Below, piece after piece: positions 27,594 through 38,533 of a stretch of 62,767 bases of DNA. Under the pieces are notes generated by a model, which was not told where the DNA came from, made no database searches, and saw only the letters and a list, made by a program, of their open reading frames with translations. The stretch comes from Arenibacter amylolyticus (lineage in GTDB: Bacteria > Bacteroidota > Bacteroidia > Flavobacteriales > Flavobacteriaceae). Within the stretch, counting starts at the first letter, position 1; each line of letters begins with the position of its first letter. The DNA is taken from assembly GCF_002150785.1 (NCBI RefSeq), contig NZ_MTAZ01000038.1, positions 1-62,767 of the forward strand, in the 5' to 3' direction. A program made the position numbers and the translations under genes.

Positions 27594-30209
27594 TTATCCC
27601 AAGTAATCTTTGGCTTTCTCCAAAACCTCTGGGATACCCGCTGGGTTTTTCCCCCCGGCAGTAGCGAAAAATGGTTGGCCTCCGCCCCCACCTTGGATAT
27701 ACTTCCCTAATTCTCTAACGATGGTCCCTGCATTTAAATTCTTTTGGGCCACTACTTCCTTGGAAATATAGCATGCCAATAGGGCTTTTCCATCTTTTTC
27801 CGTAGCGAACAAAAGGAATAGGTTATCTCTTTCCCCTCCCATTTCAAAGGACAAATCTTTAATTCCTGCAGCATCCAGGTCGATCCGTTTTGCGAGGAAT
27901 TGCACTCCATTAACCTCGCTAAGTTCATTTAAAAGGTCGCCTTTTAAATTCTTGGCCTTGTCCCTTAACAAGCCTTCCACTTGCTTTTTCAACAATGAAT
28001 TCTCCTCCTGCAAGGCAGTAACTGCCTTAACGGGATCTTTAGCATTGTTCAACAAATCTTTAATCTGGAGGACCATTCTATTATTTTCGGAATAAAATTC
28101 CTTTACCGCATCGGAGGTAATAGCTTCTATTCTTCTTATTCCCGAGGCTACTGCACCCTCAGACCTTATTTTAAAATGCCATATATCCCTTGTATTCTCT
28201 ACATGGGTTCCTCCACAAAGCTCAATGGACTGTCCAAAACGGATGGTTCTTACAGTGTCCCCATATTTCTCTCCAAAAAGAGCCACTGCACCTTCTTTCA
28301 TAGCTTGCTCCATAGGAATACCACGCTGCTCCTCTAGTGGCAGGTTGCCGTAGATACGAGCATTCACAAAGCTTTCTATCTCCTGTATTTCATCCACGGT
28401 AAGCTTGGCGAAATGAGAGAAATCGAATCGTAGGTATTTGGAGTGCACGGCAGAACCTTTCTGTTCTACGTGCGTACCAAGAATTTCCCGTAAGGCTTGG
28501 TGTAATAGATGGGTAGCAGTATGGTTACAAGCAGTTCTAAAACGTTGTTTTTTATCTACTACCGCCTTAAAACGCGCATCGGTTTCGGCAGGGAGTTCCT
28601 TGGTAAAATGTACAATTTCGTTATTTTCCCGTTTGGTATCCAAGATATAATATACCGTCCCATTGGGCGCTTCCAGGTAACCTTTATCTCCTACCTGTCC
28701 TCCACCTTCGGGATAAAACGGAGTCATATTGAATACCAACTGATACTTCTTGCCCTCCTTTTTGGTGGTAATCGTTCTATATTTCACCAATTTCACGGAG
28801 GTTTCCATTAGATCGTACCCTACAAATTCCTGTTCTGGATCATCGGATAAGATTACCCAATCGTCCTTAGAAACTTCTGAGGCCGATCTAGAGCGTGCCT
28901 TTTGCTCTTGCATGGCCGCCTCAAATCCCTTTTCATCTAAACCATATCCTCTTTCACTAAGAATAAGGGCTGTTAAATCTTTAGGAAATCCATAGGTATC
29001 ATAAAGCTCAAAGGCCATTCGGCCATCCATAACCTTACCTTTATTGGCCTGGATCATAGTATCTAACAGAATTAGCCCTTGATCCAATGTTTTCAAGAAA
29101 GATTGTTCCTCTTCCTTCACCACATTCTCTATCAATTGCTTCTGCATCCTAAGTTCCGGGAATGCCTCCCCCATATGATCGGCAAGCACTTCTACCAATC
29201 TGTACATAAAGGGATCCTTGGTATCCAAGAAAGTAAAGCCGTATCTAATAGCCCTTCTTAAGATCCTACGGATCACATATCCTGCACCGGTATTACTGGG
29301 CAACTGTCCGTCTGCAATGGAAAATGCTACTGCCCTAATATGATCTACGATTACCCGGATGGCAATATCCACCTTCTCATCCTTCCCATATTTGGCATTT
29401 GCGATGGTCTCTACCTCTCTGATAAGGGGGGTAAAAATATCGGTATCGTAGTTAGAACGTACGTTTTGCATGACCATACAGAGGCGCTCAAAGCCCATTC
29501 CCGTATCTACGTGCTTTGCAGGTAGGGGCTCTAAATCGCCATTGGCCCTTCTGTTATACTGCATAAATACCAGGTTCCATATTTCCACTACCTCCGGATG
29601 GTCCATATTGACCAGAGAGGCACCGGAGACTTTATCTTTCTCCTCCTTGGGCCTAATATCTACATGGATCTCGGAACAAGGACCGCAAGGCCCCTGGTCT
29701 CCCATCTCCCAAAAATTATCTGCTTTATTGCCAAACAATATTCTGTCTTCGGGCACAATCTTACGCCAAAAATTGAGCGCCTCGATATCTTGCTCCAAAT
29801 TATCGGCATCCTTACTCCCCTCAAAAACGGTTACGTAAAGACTATCCTTATCAATTTTACATACCTCGGTTAAAAATTCCCAGGACCAGGCAATAGCCTC
29901 TTCTTTAAAATAATCTCCGAAACTCCAGTTCCCCAACATTTCGAACATGGTATGGTGATAGGTATCCATACCCACTTCTTCCAGGTCGTTATGTTTACCA
30001 CTAACCCTAAGGCACTTTTGGGAATCGGCTACCCTTTTGGATTTAGGTACAGAATTGCCCAGAAAGAACTCTTTAAACTGTACCATCCCGGCATTGGTGA
30101 ACATTAAGGTTGGGTCGTCTTTAATGACCATGGGTGCTGAAGGAACAATTTTATGTGCTCTTTCCTCAAAAAATTCTAAAAACTTGGCTCTTATATCTTG
30201 GGATCTCAT
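27594..30209 (-). CDS. alaS: Alanyl-tRNA synthetase
   Basis: 871 residues, normal for bacterial AlaS. The class II catalytic domain begins with [14 protein letters not shown]. The editing domain shows [11 protein letters not shown] and the zinc-binding CGGTH, and the C-terminal C-Ala domain ends with [15 protein letters not shown]. It charges tRNA-Ala and hydrolyses Ser- or Gly-tRNA-Ala. It is transcribed divergently from the M23 peptidase gene and followed by GSCFA and DUF4230 genes in the same direction. Confidence 0.98.
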   Translation of the reverse strand: MRSQDIRAKFLEFFEERAHKIVPSAPMVIKDDPTLMFTNAGMVQFKEFFLGNSVPKSKRVADSQKCLRVSGKHNDLEEVGMDTYHHTMFEMLGNWSFGDYFKEEAIAWSWEFLTEVCKIDKDSLYVTVFEGSKDADNLEQDIEALNFWRKIVPEDRILFGNKADNFWEMGDQGPCGPCSEIHVDIRPKEEKDKVSGASLVNMDHPEVVEIWNLVFMQYNRRANGDLEPLPAKHVDTGMGFERLCMVMQNVRSNYDTDIFTPLIREVETIANAKYGKDEKVDIAIRVIVDHIRAVAFSIADGQLPSNTGAGYVIRRILRRAIRYGFTFLDTKDPFMYRLVEVLADHMGEAFPELRMQKQLIENVVKEEEQSFLKTLDQGLILLDTMIQANKGKVMDGRMAFELYDTYGFPKDLTALILSERGYGLDEKGFEAAMQEQKARSRSASEVSKDDWVILSDDPEQEFVGYDLMETSVKLVKYRTITTKKEGKKYQLVFNMTPFYPEGGGQVGDKGYLEAPNGTVYYILDTKRENNEIVHFTKELPAETDARFKAVVDKKQRFRTACNHTATHLLHQALREILGTHVEQKGSAVHSKYLRFDFSHFAKLTVDEIQEIESFVNARIYGNLPLEEQRGIPMEQAMKEGAVALFGEKYGDTVRTIRFGQSIELCGGTHVENTRDIWHFKIRSEGAVASGIRRIEAITSDAVKEFYSENNRMVLQIKDLLNNAKDPVKAVTALQEENSLLKKQVEGLLRDKAKNLKGDLLNELSEVNGVQFLAKRIDLDAAGIKDLSFEMGGERDNLFLLFATEKDGKALLACYISKEVVAQKNLNAGTIVRELGKYIQGGGGGQPFFATAGGKNPAGIPEVLEKAKDYLG

Positions 30210-30259
30210 GTAAATTCGTAAGCTTTTTATATATTTAACTAATGCTTGAAAACATTTCT

Positions 30260-30267
30260 TAACTTTG
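30260..30267 (+). promoter_or_regulatory. -7 promoter element of the M23-MerR-LemA-TPM operon
   Basis: TAACTTTG matches TAnnTTTG exactly, 45 bp before the M23 peptidase ATG and in the divergent space to alaS. Confidence 0.5.
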
Positions 30268-30311
30268 CAAGCTGGATAAAAACCCGCACAAAAATAGAAT
30301 AAATTACATAC

Positions 30312-31289
30312 ATGTCTAAGGTAAAATATTATTACGACCCAGACACCCTATCTTATCGCAAGATAGAACCCAGAAAAGCAAAAAAGTATAGGAATATCGC
30401 CTTCTTTTTTCTTGGCTCCATGCTTTTTGGACTTCTAGGGTTAGTATTCTTAATGAACACTAATTTAATTAACACCCCAAAGGAGCTCTCCTTACAGCGG
30501 GAAGTTAAGAATTACGAGCTCCAATTTGAAATTCTCAACAGGAAAATGTCTCAAATAGAGCAAGTTTTGGCAAATATTGAGGAAAGGGACAACAATCTAT
30601 ATAGAATGTATTTTGAAGCCAACCCTATCCCAGAGGAGCAAAGAAGAGCCGGATTTGGTGGAATTAATCGCTACCAGCAGTTGGAAGGTTTTAACAATTC
30701 TGAAATGATCATTGCTTCTACGAAGCGAATGGAAATAATTCAAAAACAGATGGTAATTCAATCTAAGTCCTTGGATGAGATTACTAAATTAGCCGAAGAA
30801 AAGGAAAAGCTTTTGGCGGCAATCCCAGCGATACAGCCTATAAGCAATGAAGATCTTACCAGAATGGCTTCTGGCTATGGATGGCGTACAGACCCCTTTA
30901 CCAAGGCCCGAAAAATGCACTGGGGGATGGATTTCACTTCTCCGAAGGGAACCCCCATCTATGCAACCGGAGATGGAAAGGTATTACGGGCAGACAATAA
31001 TTCTTCTGGATATGGAAAGCACATTAGAATAGACCACGGTTATGGATATATGACCCTCTACGCACACTTAAGTCAGTACAACGTTAGAAAAGGCCAGAAA
31101 GTGGAGCGCGGAGATCTTATAGGATTTGTGGGGAATACCGGAAGGTCCGAAGCACCTCACTTGCACTATGAGGTATGGAAAGACCAACAACGGATTAACC
31201 CCATTAATTTTTACTATGGAAGTTTAAGTCCGGAGGAGTTTGAGAATATGCTGAAATATGCCACCCAAGAAAATCAATCTTTAGATTAA
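30312..31289 (+). CDS. M23-family peptidoglycan endopeptidase, membrane-anchored
   Basis: 325 residues. A short cytosolic start ([19 protein letters not shown]) precedes one transmembrane helix at about 30-48 and a coiled coil (about 55-170). The C-terminal LytM/M23 domain shows the zinc ligands His and Asp in [13 protein letters not shown], and His-x-His in HLHYEVW near 280. It should cleave peptide cross-links or, in complex with division proteins, regulate other amidases. The stop codon overlaps the MerR start (TAATG). First gene of a five-gene operon. Confidence 0.92.
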   Translation: MSKVKYYYDPDTLSYRKIEPRKAKKYRNIAFFFLGSMLFGLLGLVFLMNTNLINTPKELSLQREVKNYELQFEILNRKMSQIEQVLANIEERDNNLYRMYFEANPIPEEQRRAGFGGINRYQQLEGFNNSEMIIASTKRMEIIQKQMVIQSKSLDEITKLAEEKEKLLAAIPAIQPISNEDLTRMASGYGWRTDPFTKARKMHWGMDFTSPKGTPIYATGDGKVLRADNNSSGYGKHIRIDHGYGYMTLYAHLSQYNVRKGQKVERGDLIGFVGNTGRSEAPHLHYEVWKDQQRINPINFYYGSLSPEEFENMLKYATQENQSLD

Positions 31290-31618
31290 TGCATATAGAT
31301 TTGCCTGAGAAAAGGTATTACGGAATAGGTGAAGTTGCCAAAGCCTTTAAGGTGAATGCTTCCCTTATCCGTTTTTGGGAATCGGAGTTTGATGTACTAA
31401 AACCCAAAAAAAATGCCAAGGGCAACAGAAAATTCACCCCTGAGGACATAAAAAACCTTAAGCTTATCTATTATTTGGTAAAGCAACGCGGCTTTACCCT
31501 GGATGGTGCAAAAATTCAACTAAAGGAAAACAGGTTAAAGACCCTAACCTCTTTTGAAGTCATTCAAAAATTAGAGAAAGTAAAAGCAGAATTGATCAAA
31601 ATAAAAAATCAACTATAA
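31289..31618 (+). CDS. MerR-family transcriptional regulator
   Basis: 109 residues with the MerR winged helix: YYGIGEVAKAFKVNASLIRFWESEF at about 10-34, the wing NAKGNRKFTPEDIKNLKLI, and a short helix. It lacks a long C-terminal effector domain or conserved cysteines, so the inducer is unknown. Its start overlaps the stop of the M23 gene by one base, so translation is coupled. Its target may be this operon, but no spaced palindromic promoter is obvious. Confidence 0.9.
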   Translation: MHIDLPEKRYYGIGEVAKAFKVNASLIRFWESEFDVLKPKKNAKGNRKFTPEDIKNLKLIYYLVKQRGFTLDGAKIQLKENRLKTLTSFEVIQKLEKVKAELIKIKNQL

Positions 31619-31634
31619 TTAAAAACAGCTAGTT

Positions 31635-32231
31635 ATGAAAAAATGGTTAATCCCAGTAATTATCATAGTTATTATTGCCCTAGGATTTTACCGCTGGGGA
31701 GTAAGCTTTAATAACACCGCAATATCCTTAAATGAAAATGTTAGTGAGGCGTGGGGTAATGTACAAACCTCCTATCAACGGCGTAACGATCTTATTGGGA
31801 ACCTTGTAAAAACCGTACAAGGAGCTGCCGATTTTGAGCGCAATACGCTTCGAGAGGTTATTGAAGCAAGATCCAAAGCAACACAAACCACTATTGATCC
31901 TTCCAACATCACTGCGGAACAATTACAAGAATTTAATCAGGCACAAGGGGGATTAAGCAGTGCTTTATCCCGACTTTTGGTAACAGTGGAGCGGTATCCC
32001 GACTTAAAAGCGAATCAAAATTTCTTAAAGCTTCAGGACGAGTTAACAAGTACCGAAAACACTATACAAACTGCCAGAACACGGTTTAACGAGGCTATAA
32101 AGCCCTACAACAACCATGTGAAGATATTCCCAAATTCCATCTTAGCCGGTTGGCTTGGCTTTGACGACAAACCTTATTTTGATTCTGAACCTGGCGCCGA
32201 AAGACCGGTAGATGTTGAATTTGATTTTTAA
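31635..32231 (+). CDS. LemA-family membrane protein
   Basis: 198 residues. It begins with a basic residue pair and one membrane helix (LIPVIIIVIIALGFYRW), then the LemA helical core: NENVSEAWGNVQTSYQRRNDLIGNLVKTVQG, RSKAT, GGLSSALSRLLVTVERYPDLKANQNFL, and the C-terminal FPNSILAGWLGFDDKPYFDSE. The function of LemA proteins is unsettled; they are often encoded with TPM-domain proteins, as here. Confidence 0.95.
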   Translation: MKKWLIPVIIIVIIALGFYRWGVSFNNTAISLNENVSEAWGNVQTSYQRRNDLIGNLVKTVQGAADFERNTLREVIEARSKATQTTIDPSNITAEQLQEFNQAQGGLSSALSRLLVTVERYPDLKANQNFLKLQDELTSTENTIQTARTRFNEAIKPYNNHVKIFPNSILAGWLGFDDKPYFDSEPGAERPVDVEFDF

Positions 32232-32243
32232 TTAGAAGAAAAA

Positions 32244-32681
32244 ATGCCCTCCAGTGAAGATTTTTTAACCATTGAAGAAGAACGGGAAATTATTGAAGCT
32301 ATTCGCATTGCTGAAAATAATACTTCGGGAGAAATACGTGTGCATATAGAAAATGGGTGCGGCAAAGACCCATTGGAACGTGCCAAGGAAGTTTTTCATC
32401 TTCTAAAAATGGACAATACCAAACAAGACAACGGGGTATTAATCTATGTAGCCACAAAAGAACACACTTTCGCCATCTGTGGAGGGAAGGGAATTGATAA
32501 AGTAGTACCAAAAAATTTCTGGGACGCTACCAAAAATACTATCATTTCCCATTTTAAAGCTAAACGCTTTAAACAAGGTTTAATAGAAGGCATTTTGCTG
32601 GCCGGAAAAGAACTTAAAGCTCATTTTCCATGGCGGGAAGACAATAAAAATGAGCTTTCGGACGAAATTTCACGAGGATAA
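32244..32681 (+). CDS. TPM-domain protein, soluble
   Basis: 145 residues with the TPM (TLP18.3/Psb32/MOLO-1) pattern: EREIIEAIRIAENNTSGEIRVHIEN, KEVFHLLKMDNTKQDNGVLIYVA, and FAICGGKGIDKVVPKNFWD, then a helical end. No signal peptide or membrane helix is visible, unlike its downstream neighbour. It lies 12 bp after lemA. The family has been linked to phosphatase-like activity in plants; the bacterial role is unclear. Confidence 0.88.
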   Translation: MPSSEDFLTIEEEREIIEAIRIAENNTSGEIRVHIENGCGKDPLERAKEVFHLLKMDNTKQDNGVLIYVATKEHTFAICGGKGIDKVVPKNFWDATKNTIISHFKAKRFKQGLIEGILLAGKELKAHFPWREDNKNELSDEISRG

Positions 32682-32694
32682 CTTACAAGTTTCA

Positions 32695-33495
32695 ATGTTC
32701 AAAAGAATACTATTATTCTGGATTTTAACAGCGTGTACCACTAGTATTTTCGCTCAGTTCAATATTCCCGAGCCTCCTAAAACCCCTACTAGTGTCTATG
32801 ATTACGCTAAGATGCTTTCCACTACAGAGGAACATGCTCTTAAAACAAAGCTTCTTGCCTACGCAGATACTACTTCAACACAAATTGTTATTGCCATAGT
32901 CCCTACCATAAATGGAGAAAATATTGGCCTCTTAACTCCCAAATGGGCCCACGAATGGGGAATAGGCCAAGCAGACAAAGACAATGGAGTTTTTATTTTA
33001 TTGGCAGAAAAAGAACGAAGAATATGGATATCCCCCGGCTATGGGGTAGAAGATAGACTCACAGCAGGTATCGTGGGTGAGATTACAAGAAACGTAATTA
33101 TCCCTGAATTTAAAGAAAACGACTACTATGCTGGCCTTAACAAGGGAATCGATGCTATTATCCAGGTATTAAATGGCAAGTATAAAGAGGACCGCACCTT
33201 TGGGCAATCTAACGACCTCCCCTTCTCTTCCATACTCCCAATAATTATATTTATTATCATCATGATAATCCTCTCCAACAGAGGAAGAAGAGGTGGCAAT
33301 AGTGGTAGCGGCGGCGGTAGATCGGGCGGATTAGATATCTGGGACATCATTGTTCTAAGCAATATGGGCCGCAGTGGACACAGAACAGGCTCTTCTGGAG
33401 GGGGCTTTGGCAGTGGTGGCGGCTTCAGCGGAGGATTTGGTGGCGGATTTGGCGGCGGCGGCTTTAGCGGTGGCGGCGCAGGGGGAAGCTGGTAG
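32695..33495 (+). CDS. TPM-domain protein with glycine-rich tail, exported and membrane-anchored
   Basis: The ATG at 32695 gives a signal peptide (MFKRILLFWILTACTTSIFAQ) and 266 residues. The alternative start at 32650 lies inside the upstream gene. The TPM domain (SVYDYAKMLSTTEEHAL..., STQIVIAIVPTI, DKDNGVFILLAEKERRIWIS) is followed by a membrane helix (PIIIFIIIMIILS) and a Gly/Ser/Phe-rich tail with more than ten GGG or GGF units, ending GGSW. Such tails are usual in this family. Last gene of the operon. Confidence 0.92.
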   Translation: MFKRILLFWILTACTTSIFAQFNIPEPPKTPTSVYDYAKMLSTTEEHALKTKLLAYADTTSTQIVIAIVPTINGENIGLLTPKWAHEWGIGQADKDNGVFILLAEKERRIWISPGYGVEDRLTAGIVGEITRNVIIPEFKENDYYAGLNKGIDAIIQVLNGKYKEDRTFGQSNDLPFSSILPIIIFIIIMIILSNRGRRGGNSGSGGGRSGGLDIWDIIVLSNMGRSGHRTGSSGGGFGSGGGFSGGFGGGFGGGGFSGGGAGGSW

Positions 33496-33633
33496 AAGCT
33501 TAACCCTATTTGCTACGCTTATTATTATACAAAAAGGAGGGCTAGCATTTATACAAATGCTAATTTTCAAACAAAACTAACTTGCTGTAAATTTCCTAAA
33601 ATCCAATCCATATCTTTAGATGCATTTCTGCTC

Positions 33634-34023
33634 TTATGACATAGAGTGCAACCCAATCATATTACCCTCTGTGTCATAAACAAGGGAAACAAAACCATAG
33701 GCTCCGATGGACTGTTTGGACCGCGACACCTTACCTCCAGCTTTTTCTACCCTACTCTCTTCCACAACGCAATCGTCACAATGGAAATATACCATTGTAC
33801 TGTTTCCCCCTGCTTCCATGCCATCTACCTTCACCAACGCTCCACTAGTTCCAGAACCGTTGATATTCATGGGGAATGCAAGCATCGTTAAATTCTCCTG
33901 AGTTTCTTCAGGCAGGTCAAGCACACTACATTCAATTTTAAATACGGCCTCGTAGAATTTTTTGGCCCTTTCCATTTCGTTTACGTATATCTCAAACCAA
34001 ACCACAGGATTTTTAGCCGCCAT
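33634..34023 (-). CDS. VOC (glyoxalase/bleomycin resistance) family protein
   Basis: 129 residues with two beta-alpha-beta-beta-beta modules of the vicinal oxygen chelate fold: PVVWFEIYVNEMERAKKFYEAVF at the N-terminus, TMVYFHCDD in the middle and GFVSLVYDTEGNMIGLHS at the C-terminus. Typical members bind metal via His/Glu, and here the candidates are few (E13, H76, H127). Activity and substrate are unknown. Single gene. Confidence 0.85.
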   Translation of the reverse strand: MAAKNPVVWFEIYVNEMERAKKFYEAVFKIECSVLDLPEETQENLTMLAFPMNINGSGTSGALVKVDGMEAGGNSTMVYFHCDDCVVEESRVEKAGGKVSRSKQSIGAYGFVSLVYDTEGNMIGLHSMS

Positions 34024-34280
34024 ATCTTTTATTTTACTGGTTACACTTCCTTAAAGTTACAGGAATTTATTTATACAGCATTCCATAAATTGATATTAAT
34101 TGGCGCTATCTTTCTATTAATCCCCACACCTAGGATAGTTTCAGCAATTACCATAAAGTATAACCCAATAATCTGCCAATCGGTTTGCTTTGCATTCTTT
34201 TGAAACCACCAAGAACCACATAGACATAAACCGATGCGCGGTTAATTAATTACACTAAGAAAAAGCGAGCAGTATAAGGT

Positions 34281-37019
34281 TTAAAATCGTCTTCCCCTAC
34301 CTCGTTGCTTACTCCCTCCAAACTGATCGAACTTATAACTAAAACTAGCCATAAAATAGCGTTTTAGCATGGTTCCCTGGTAATCTTGGATAAAATCTTC
34401 CCCAGTGGTCCTTCGGGTGTTTATATTTTGATCCAAGAGGTCGTACGCCAATATTTTCACAGTTCCTTTCTCTTTTAACACCTGCAGCCCCAGACTCATG
34501 TTCCAGAACAAGGCATCTTTATTAAATCCTGGACCCACGTTCCCGTTATAACTATAGCGTAGGTCGTTACCCCAAATTAAGTTTTTGGGCCAATAACTAG
34601 TCACCCTTAGACTAGCATTCTGAGAAGTATACCTAATATCATCTAGACGGTCTAGGTTGTATTTGGTATTGTTAAAGGAAATACCATATCCTGGCTCTAT
34701 CTCCAAGAGCTCTTTGTAATTATAGGTGGTAGAGACATAAGGAAATACACTAAAGCTCTTCCCCTTAAGTTCTGTCCCATTGGTAAAGCTTACTCGCTGA
34801 TCTATGCTAAAGCTAGGCCTTATATTAAATCTTAAGGTATATACACTATCTTTCTTAATCTGCTTAGAATAACCAAAGCCACCATAACCATTATAGTTTC
34901 CATTTACATTGGTAAATCTAGTGGTCCTTAAGAAATCCTCATCGGTGGTAGTTACAGCCGACACCCTATCATTTTGGATGTTAAGCCCAGAATACAAATA
35001 AACTCCACTCCGTTCTCTCCAATTATAATTATTGAAGTTAAAACGGATATTGTGATTTATACCCGGCAGTAAATTTGGATTACCAATAACGATATTTAGG
35101 GGGTTGTTTACATTGGGAACTGGCTGCAATTGATTTACATTAGGAATATTCAATCTAGAATTATATCTAAAAGACAATCGCTTATTTTTACCCAAGGAAT
35201 AATTAATGTTACTGCTGAAGGTTAGGTTTTCATACGAATTAGAAAAGTTACTGTTCCTTAAATAGTCTGTATTGGTAAGATCCGTAAAGACATAATTTGC
35301 GCTGACTCTAAAGTTAAGTTTTTCACCCTGACTCTGAATTCCTATGGAAGGGGTTTGCTGTTGGTTGGTAAAATTAAAATCGGAACTCAAGGCTTCGTTA
35401 AATAGATTATACCCACCTGTAGTATCGTCGTAATCCATTACTTCCCTATTATCCCCCCTTCGATCATGAGAAAACTGATACCCTAGATTCAGGAATAACT
35501 TGTTGCTTAAAGGCTGTCTAAAGGAAGCCTCTAAATCATAAGAGTCCCGTCTATTATCCACTTCCGAAAGCTGATCCAAGATTTCTACACTGGCATTGTC
35601 ACCATAAATCTCCCGGATAGAGCTTAGATTGGAAGTACTCTTATTTTCGGAATTGTTATTGGAAAAAGTAAAACTTAAGATGGTACCAATGGTATCCAAT
35701 TTTTTCATTAGGCCCACCCTATTGGAGAAGTTTCTCTGGTGGCCGTCGCTAATAGAAACCCGTTCGTTAGAGTTTATAAGGTCACCATCCTCATTCTTAC
35801 TAATCGTATTATTACTATTGTTAGAGTTGCTCCAATTAGCACTTAAATTAGGCTGCACAGACACCCTTAGGGTAGGATCTATATCGAACTCCAGATTTAC
35901 AGTTCCCCTATTAGAGTTGGTAGCCCCCGTAAAATTGGAAACGTTCTCCGTGAAGTACCTACTATCTGGTAAAATATTTTCCCTGTTGGTCTTCTGATCA
36001 TTATAAGAGTCACTGTATGCAAAGAAGTAATTCCCATCTACCTTATACTTTCCTTTTTTAGCATTGGCATAACTAGCTCCTAAATTTGATGAGGTAGTAA
36101 TTCCATTTCCAAAATTATTAAGAAGGTTAGATCCCCTAGCCCCGGAATTCCCCACCATATCATAAATCTCATCGTACGAAAAACCGGAGTTGTTAATATT
36201 ATTGGCACCTCCAATAAAACTTACGCGTTGCGTATCGTTGAAATAATTGAGTAATCCGCTGAGCTGATACCGGTCATCCGTACCGTAACCTGCCGATGCG
36301 CGACCCATATATCCTTTATTCTTATCTTTCTTGATGGTGAGGTTAATGGTCTTATTTTCTCCCTCTGCATCGTCTCCGGTGAATTCTTCTCTTTTTGTTT
36401 TAGAATCTACAATCTGAATTTTACTGATAATATCTTTTGGAAGGCTTTTAGTGGCCACTTTGGGATCGTTACTAAAAAACACCTGACCATTCACCAGCAC
36501 CCGGTCTACTTCCTTTCCGTTCACCATAATTTTACCATCGGAATCCACTTCCACGCCCGGCAGCTTTTTCAGCACATCTTCTACCGTGGCATCTGGCCTA
36601 GTCTTAAAAGAATCGGCATTAAACTCTAACGTATCCTTTTTTATGGCAATAGGGATTCTATGCCCCACAAGATGTACCTCATCCAATTCCTCGGCCTGCT
36701 CCTCTAATTTTACCTTTCCAAGATCAAGGCTTTCCTGCAACTCTACATCCATCTCTATTGACTTATAACCATTATAGGTAAAGAAAAGCTTTACCTCCTT
36801 TAATGGAGTGTTGCCCTCCAATCGGAATTCCCCTTTTTGATTGGATATGGTATAGGTAATTAGACTACTGTCTCTCACAGATTCCGCATAGATAGTAGAA
36901 GCCTCTAAAGGAGTATTAGTAAGCGCATCTACTACCTTTCCACTAAGGGTAAAATCTTGCGAAAAAACGATAGGTAAAAAGAAAAGAAAAAACAGGAAAG
37001 AAAGTACTACTCTTATCAT
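34281..37019 (-). CDS. TonB-dependent outer-membrane receptor, beta-barrel family
   Basis: 912 residues: signal peptide (cleavage after VFSQ at 21), a carboxypeptidase-regulatory-like domain (about 22-110; FTLSGKVVDALTNTPLEAST), a plug (about 125-230; ATVEDVLKKLPGVEVDSDGKIMVNG) and a long barrel rich in Asn and aromatic residues. It belongs to the 'outer membrane beta-barrel' TonB group of Bacteroidota rather than the SusC group, with no SusD gene beside it. Substrate unknown. It is preceded by a textbook -33/-7 promoter and lies downstream of der. Confidence 0.88.
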   Translation of the reverse strand: MIRVVLSFLFFLFFLPIVFSQDFTLSGKVVDALTNTPLEASTIYAESVRDSSLITYTISNQKGEFRLEGNTPLKEVKLFFTYNGYKSIEMDVELQESLDLGKVKLEEQAEELDEVHLVGHRIPIAIKKDTLEFNADSFKTRPDATVEDVLKKLPGVEVDSDGKIMVNGKEVDRVLVNGQVFFSNDPKVATKSLPKDIISKIQIVDSKTKREEFTGDDAEGENKTINLTIKKDKNKGYMGRASAGYGTDDRYQLSGLLNYFNDTQRVSFIGGANNINNSGFSYDEIYDMVGNSGARGSNLLNNFGNGITTSSNLGASYANAKKGKYKVDGNYFFAYSDSYNDQKTNRENILPDSRYFTENVSNFTGATNSNRGTVNLEFDIDPTLRVSVQPNLSANWSNSNNSNNTISKNEDGDLINSNERVSISDGHQRNFSNRVGLMKKLDTIGTILSFTFSNNNSENKSTSNLSSIREIYGDNASVEILDQLSEVDNRRDSYDLEASFRQPLSNKLFLNLGYQFSHDRRGDNREVMDYDDTTGGYNLFNEALSSDFNFTNQQQTPSIGIQSQGEKLNFRVSANYVFTDLTNTDYLRNSNFSNSYENLTFSSNINYSLGKNKRLSFRYNSRLNIPNVNQLQPVPNVNNPLNIVIGNPNLLPGINHNIRFNFNNYNWRERSGVYLYSGLNIQNDRVSAVTTTDEDFLRTTRFTNVNGNYNGYGGFGYSKQIKKDSVYTLRFNIRPSFSIDQRVSFTNGTELKGKSFSVFPYVSTTYNYKELLEIEPGYGISFNNTKYNLDRLDDIRYTSQNASLRVTSYWPKNLIWGNDLRYSYNGNVGPGFNKDALFWNMSLGLQVLKEKGTVKILAYDLLDQNINTRRTTGEDFIQDYQGTMLKRYFMASFSYKFDQFGGSKQRGRGRRF

Positions 37020-37062
37020 TGGTAAAGTTTGGTGTTAGGATATTGGTAAATTCACAAACTAC

Positions 37063-37093
37063 CAAAAATACCCCAACACCAAAGACAACCAAA
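37063..37093 (-). promoter_or_regulatory. Promoter of the TonB receptor gene, exact consensus
   Basis: On the minus strand TTTG (37093-37090), a 19-bp spacer and TATTTTTG (37070-37063) match the Bacteroidota consensus TTTG-N19-TAnnTTTG at every fixed base, 43 bp before the ATG. Confidence 0.75.
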
Positions 37094-37143
37094 GAGCTTA
37101 ACAGAACTTTAATACTACTAGGCACTTGGCCCAGCAAATAGGA

Positions 37144-38448
37144 TTACTTTTTCCGCATAAACACGGACACTGGCGATCCTGTAAAATCAAAATTCTCCCT
37201 TAATTTGTTTTCCAAGAACCGCTTATAAGGTTCCCGCACATATTGTGGAAGATTACAAAAGAATGCAAATTGCGGATAGGGAGTTGGCAACTGCGTACAG
37301 AATTTAATCTTCACATATTTATCTTTGTAGGCTGGCGGTGGATAATTCTCTATAATAGGCAACATGATATCATTCAGCTTTCTAGTAACCACTTTTTTAG
37401 CTCGGTTCTCATAAACCTGAACGGCCGTTTCTATGGCTTTATAAATCCGCTGCTTGGTAAGCACGGAGATAAAGATAATGGGGACATCTACAAAGGGTGA
37501 GATAGCCTCTTTTATTCTTTGGGTATACTGTTTAATGGTATTGGTTTCCTTATCCTCTATTAGGTCCCACTTGTTCACCAATATTACAATCCCTTTATTG
37601 TTTCTATGTGCCAACCAGAAAATGTTCTCTACCTGCCCATCAAATCCACGGGTAGCATCTAACATAAGGATACAAACGTCCGAATGCTCTATGGCTCTTA
37701 CAGAACGCATCACCGAATAGAACTCTAGATCCTCGCGTACTTTGGACTTTCGTCTAATTCCTGCGGTATCCACCAGGTTAAACTCAAATCCAAACCGGTT
37801 GTATTTCGTATCTATACTATCCCGCGTAGTACCAGGAATATCGGTCACAATATACCTATCCTCTCCGATCAATGCGTTTATAAAAGACGATTTTCCAGCG
37901 TTGGGCCTTCCTACCACGGCAAAACGTGGCAGATCGTCTGGTTGTTTAGCTTTTTCAGGCAATACTTTTACCAAATCATCCAACAGGTCCCCGGTACCAC
38001 TTCCATTAATACTGGATATGGTGTGATATTCGCCCAGTCCAAGTGAGTAAAACTCAACAGCATCTTGCATCCGCTGTGCGTTATCTACCTTATTCACCAC
38101 CAAAAACACTGGCTTCTCTTCCCGTCTCAATAGTTTAGCAACATCCTGATCCATACCCGTAACTCCGGACTCTACGTCTACCATAAATACAATGGCATCT
38201 GCTTCATCTATGGCCAGTTCTACCTGCCTATCTATTTCCTTTTCAAAAATATCATCGCTACCCAGCACATATCCACCTGTATCTATCACTGAAAACTCTA
38301 CACCGTTCCAATCACTTTTACCATAATGACGGTCACGTGTAACGCCGCTAACGGCGTCCACAATAGCTTCCCTTCTCTGGATAAGACGATTAAACAAGGT
38401 TGATTTGCCCACATTGGGCCTTCCTACAATGGCAACTATAGCGCTCAT
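37144..38448 (-). CDS. der: Ribosome biogenesis GTPase Der (EngA)
   Basis: 434 residues with two tandem GTPase domains: the first Walker [10 protein letters not shown] at 9-17 with DTGGY and NKVD, the second GRPNAGKSS at about 182 with DTAGIRRK and NKWD. A C-terminal KH-like domain ends in [15 protein letters not shown]. Der is essential for assembly of the 50S ribosomal subunit. A TACTTTTG -7 box lies 18 bp before the ATG. The gene is near era, another ribosome-assembly GTPase. Confidence 0.98.
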   Translation of the reverse strand: MSAIVAIVGRPNVGKSTLFNRLIQRREAIVDAVSGVTRDRHYGKSDWNGVEFSVIDTGGYVLGSDDIFEKEIDRQVELAIDEADAIVFMVDVESGVTGMDQDVAKLLRREEKPVFLVVNKVDNAQRMQDAVEFYSLGLGEYHTISSINGSGTGDLLDDLVKVLPEKAKQPDDLPRFAVVGRPNAGKSSFINALIGEDRYIVTDIPGTTRDSIDTKYNRFGFEFNLVDTAGIRRKSKVREDLEFYSVMRSVRAIEHSDVCILMLDATRGFDGQVENIFWLAHRNNKGIVILVNKWDLIEDKETNTIKQYTQRIKEAISPFVDVPIIFISVLTKQRIYKAIETAVQVYENRAKKVVTRKLNDIMLPIIENYPPPAYKDKYVKIKFCTQLPTPYPQFAFFCNLPQYVREPYKRFLENKLRENFDFTGSPVSVFMRKK

Positions 38449-38465
38449 ATACTTTAACTTTGGTG

Positions 38466-38473
38466 CAAAAGTA
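38466..38473 (-). promoter_or_regulatory. -7 promoter element of der
   Basis: The minus strand reads TACTTTTG (TAnnTTTG), 18 bp before the der ATG. Confidence 0.5.
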
Positions 38474-38533
38474 CTATTAAAAATTGAGGTAAAAACAGTA
38501 TCTTTTCTCCTTTATTAACACTTAGCTCCAACA

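Noticed and set aside
33355-33580. Alanine-rich frames on both strands over the TPM tail
   Set aside because: They are shadows of the Gly-rich repeat codons.
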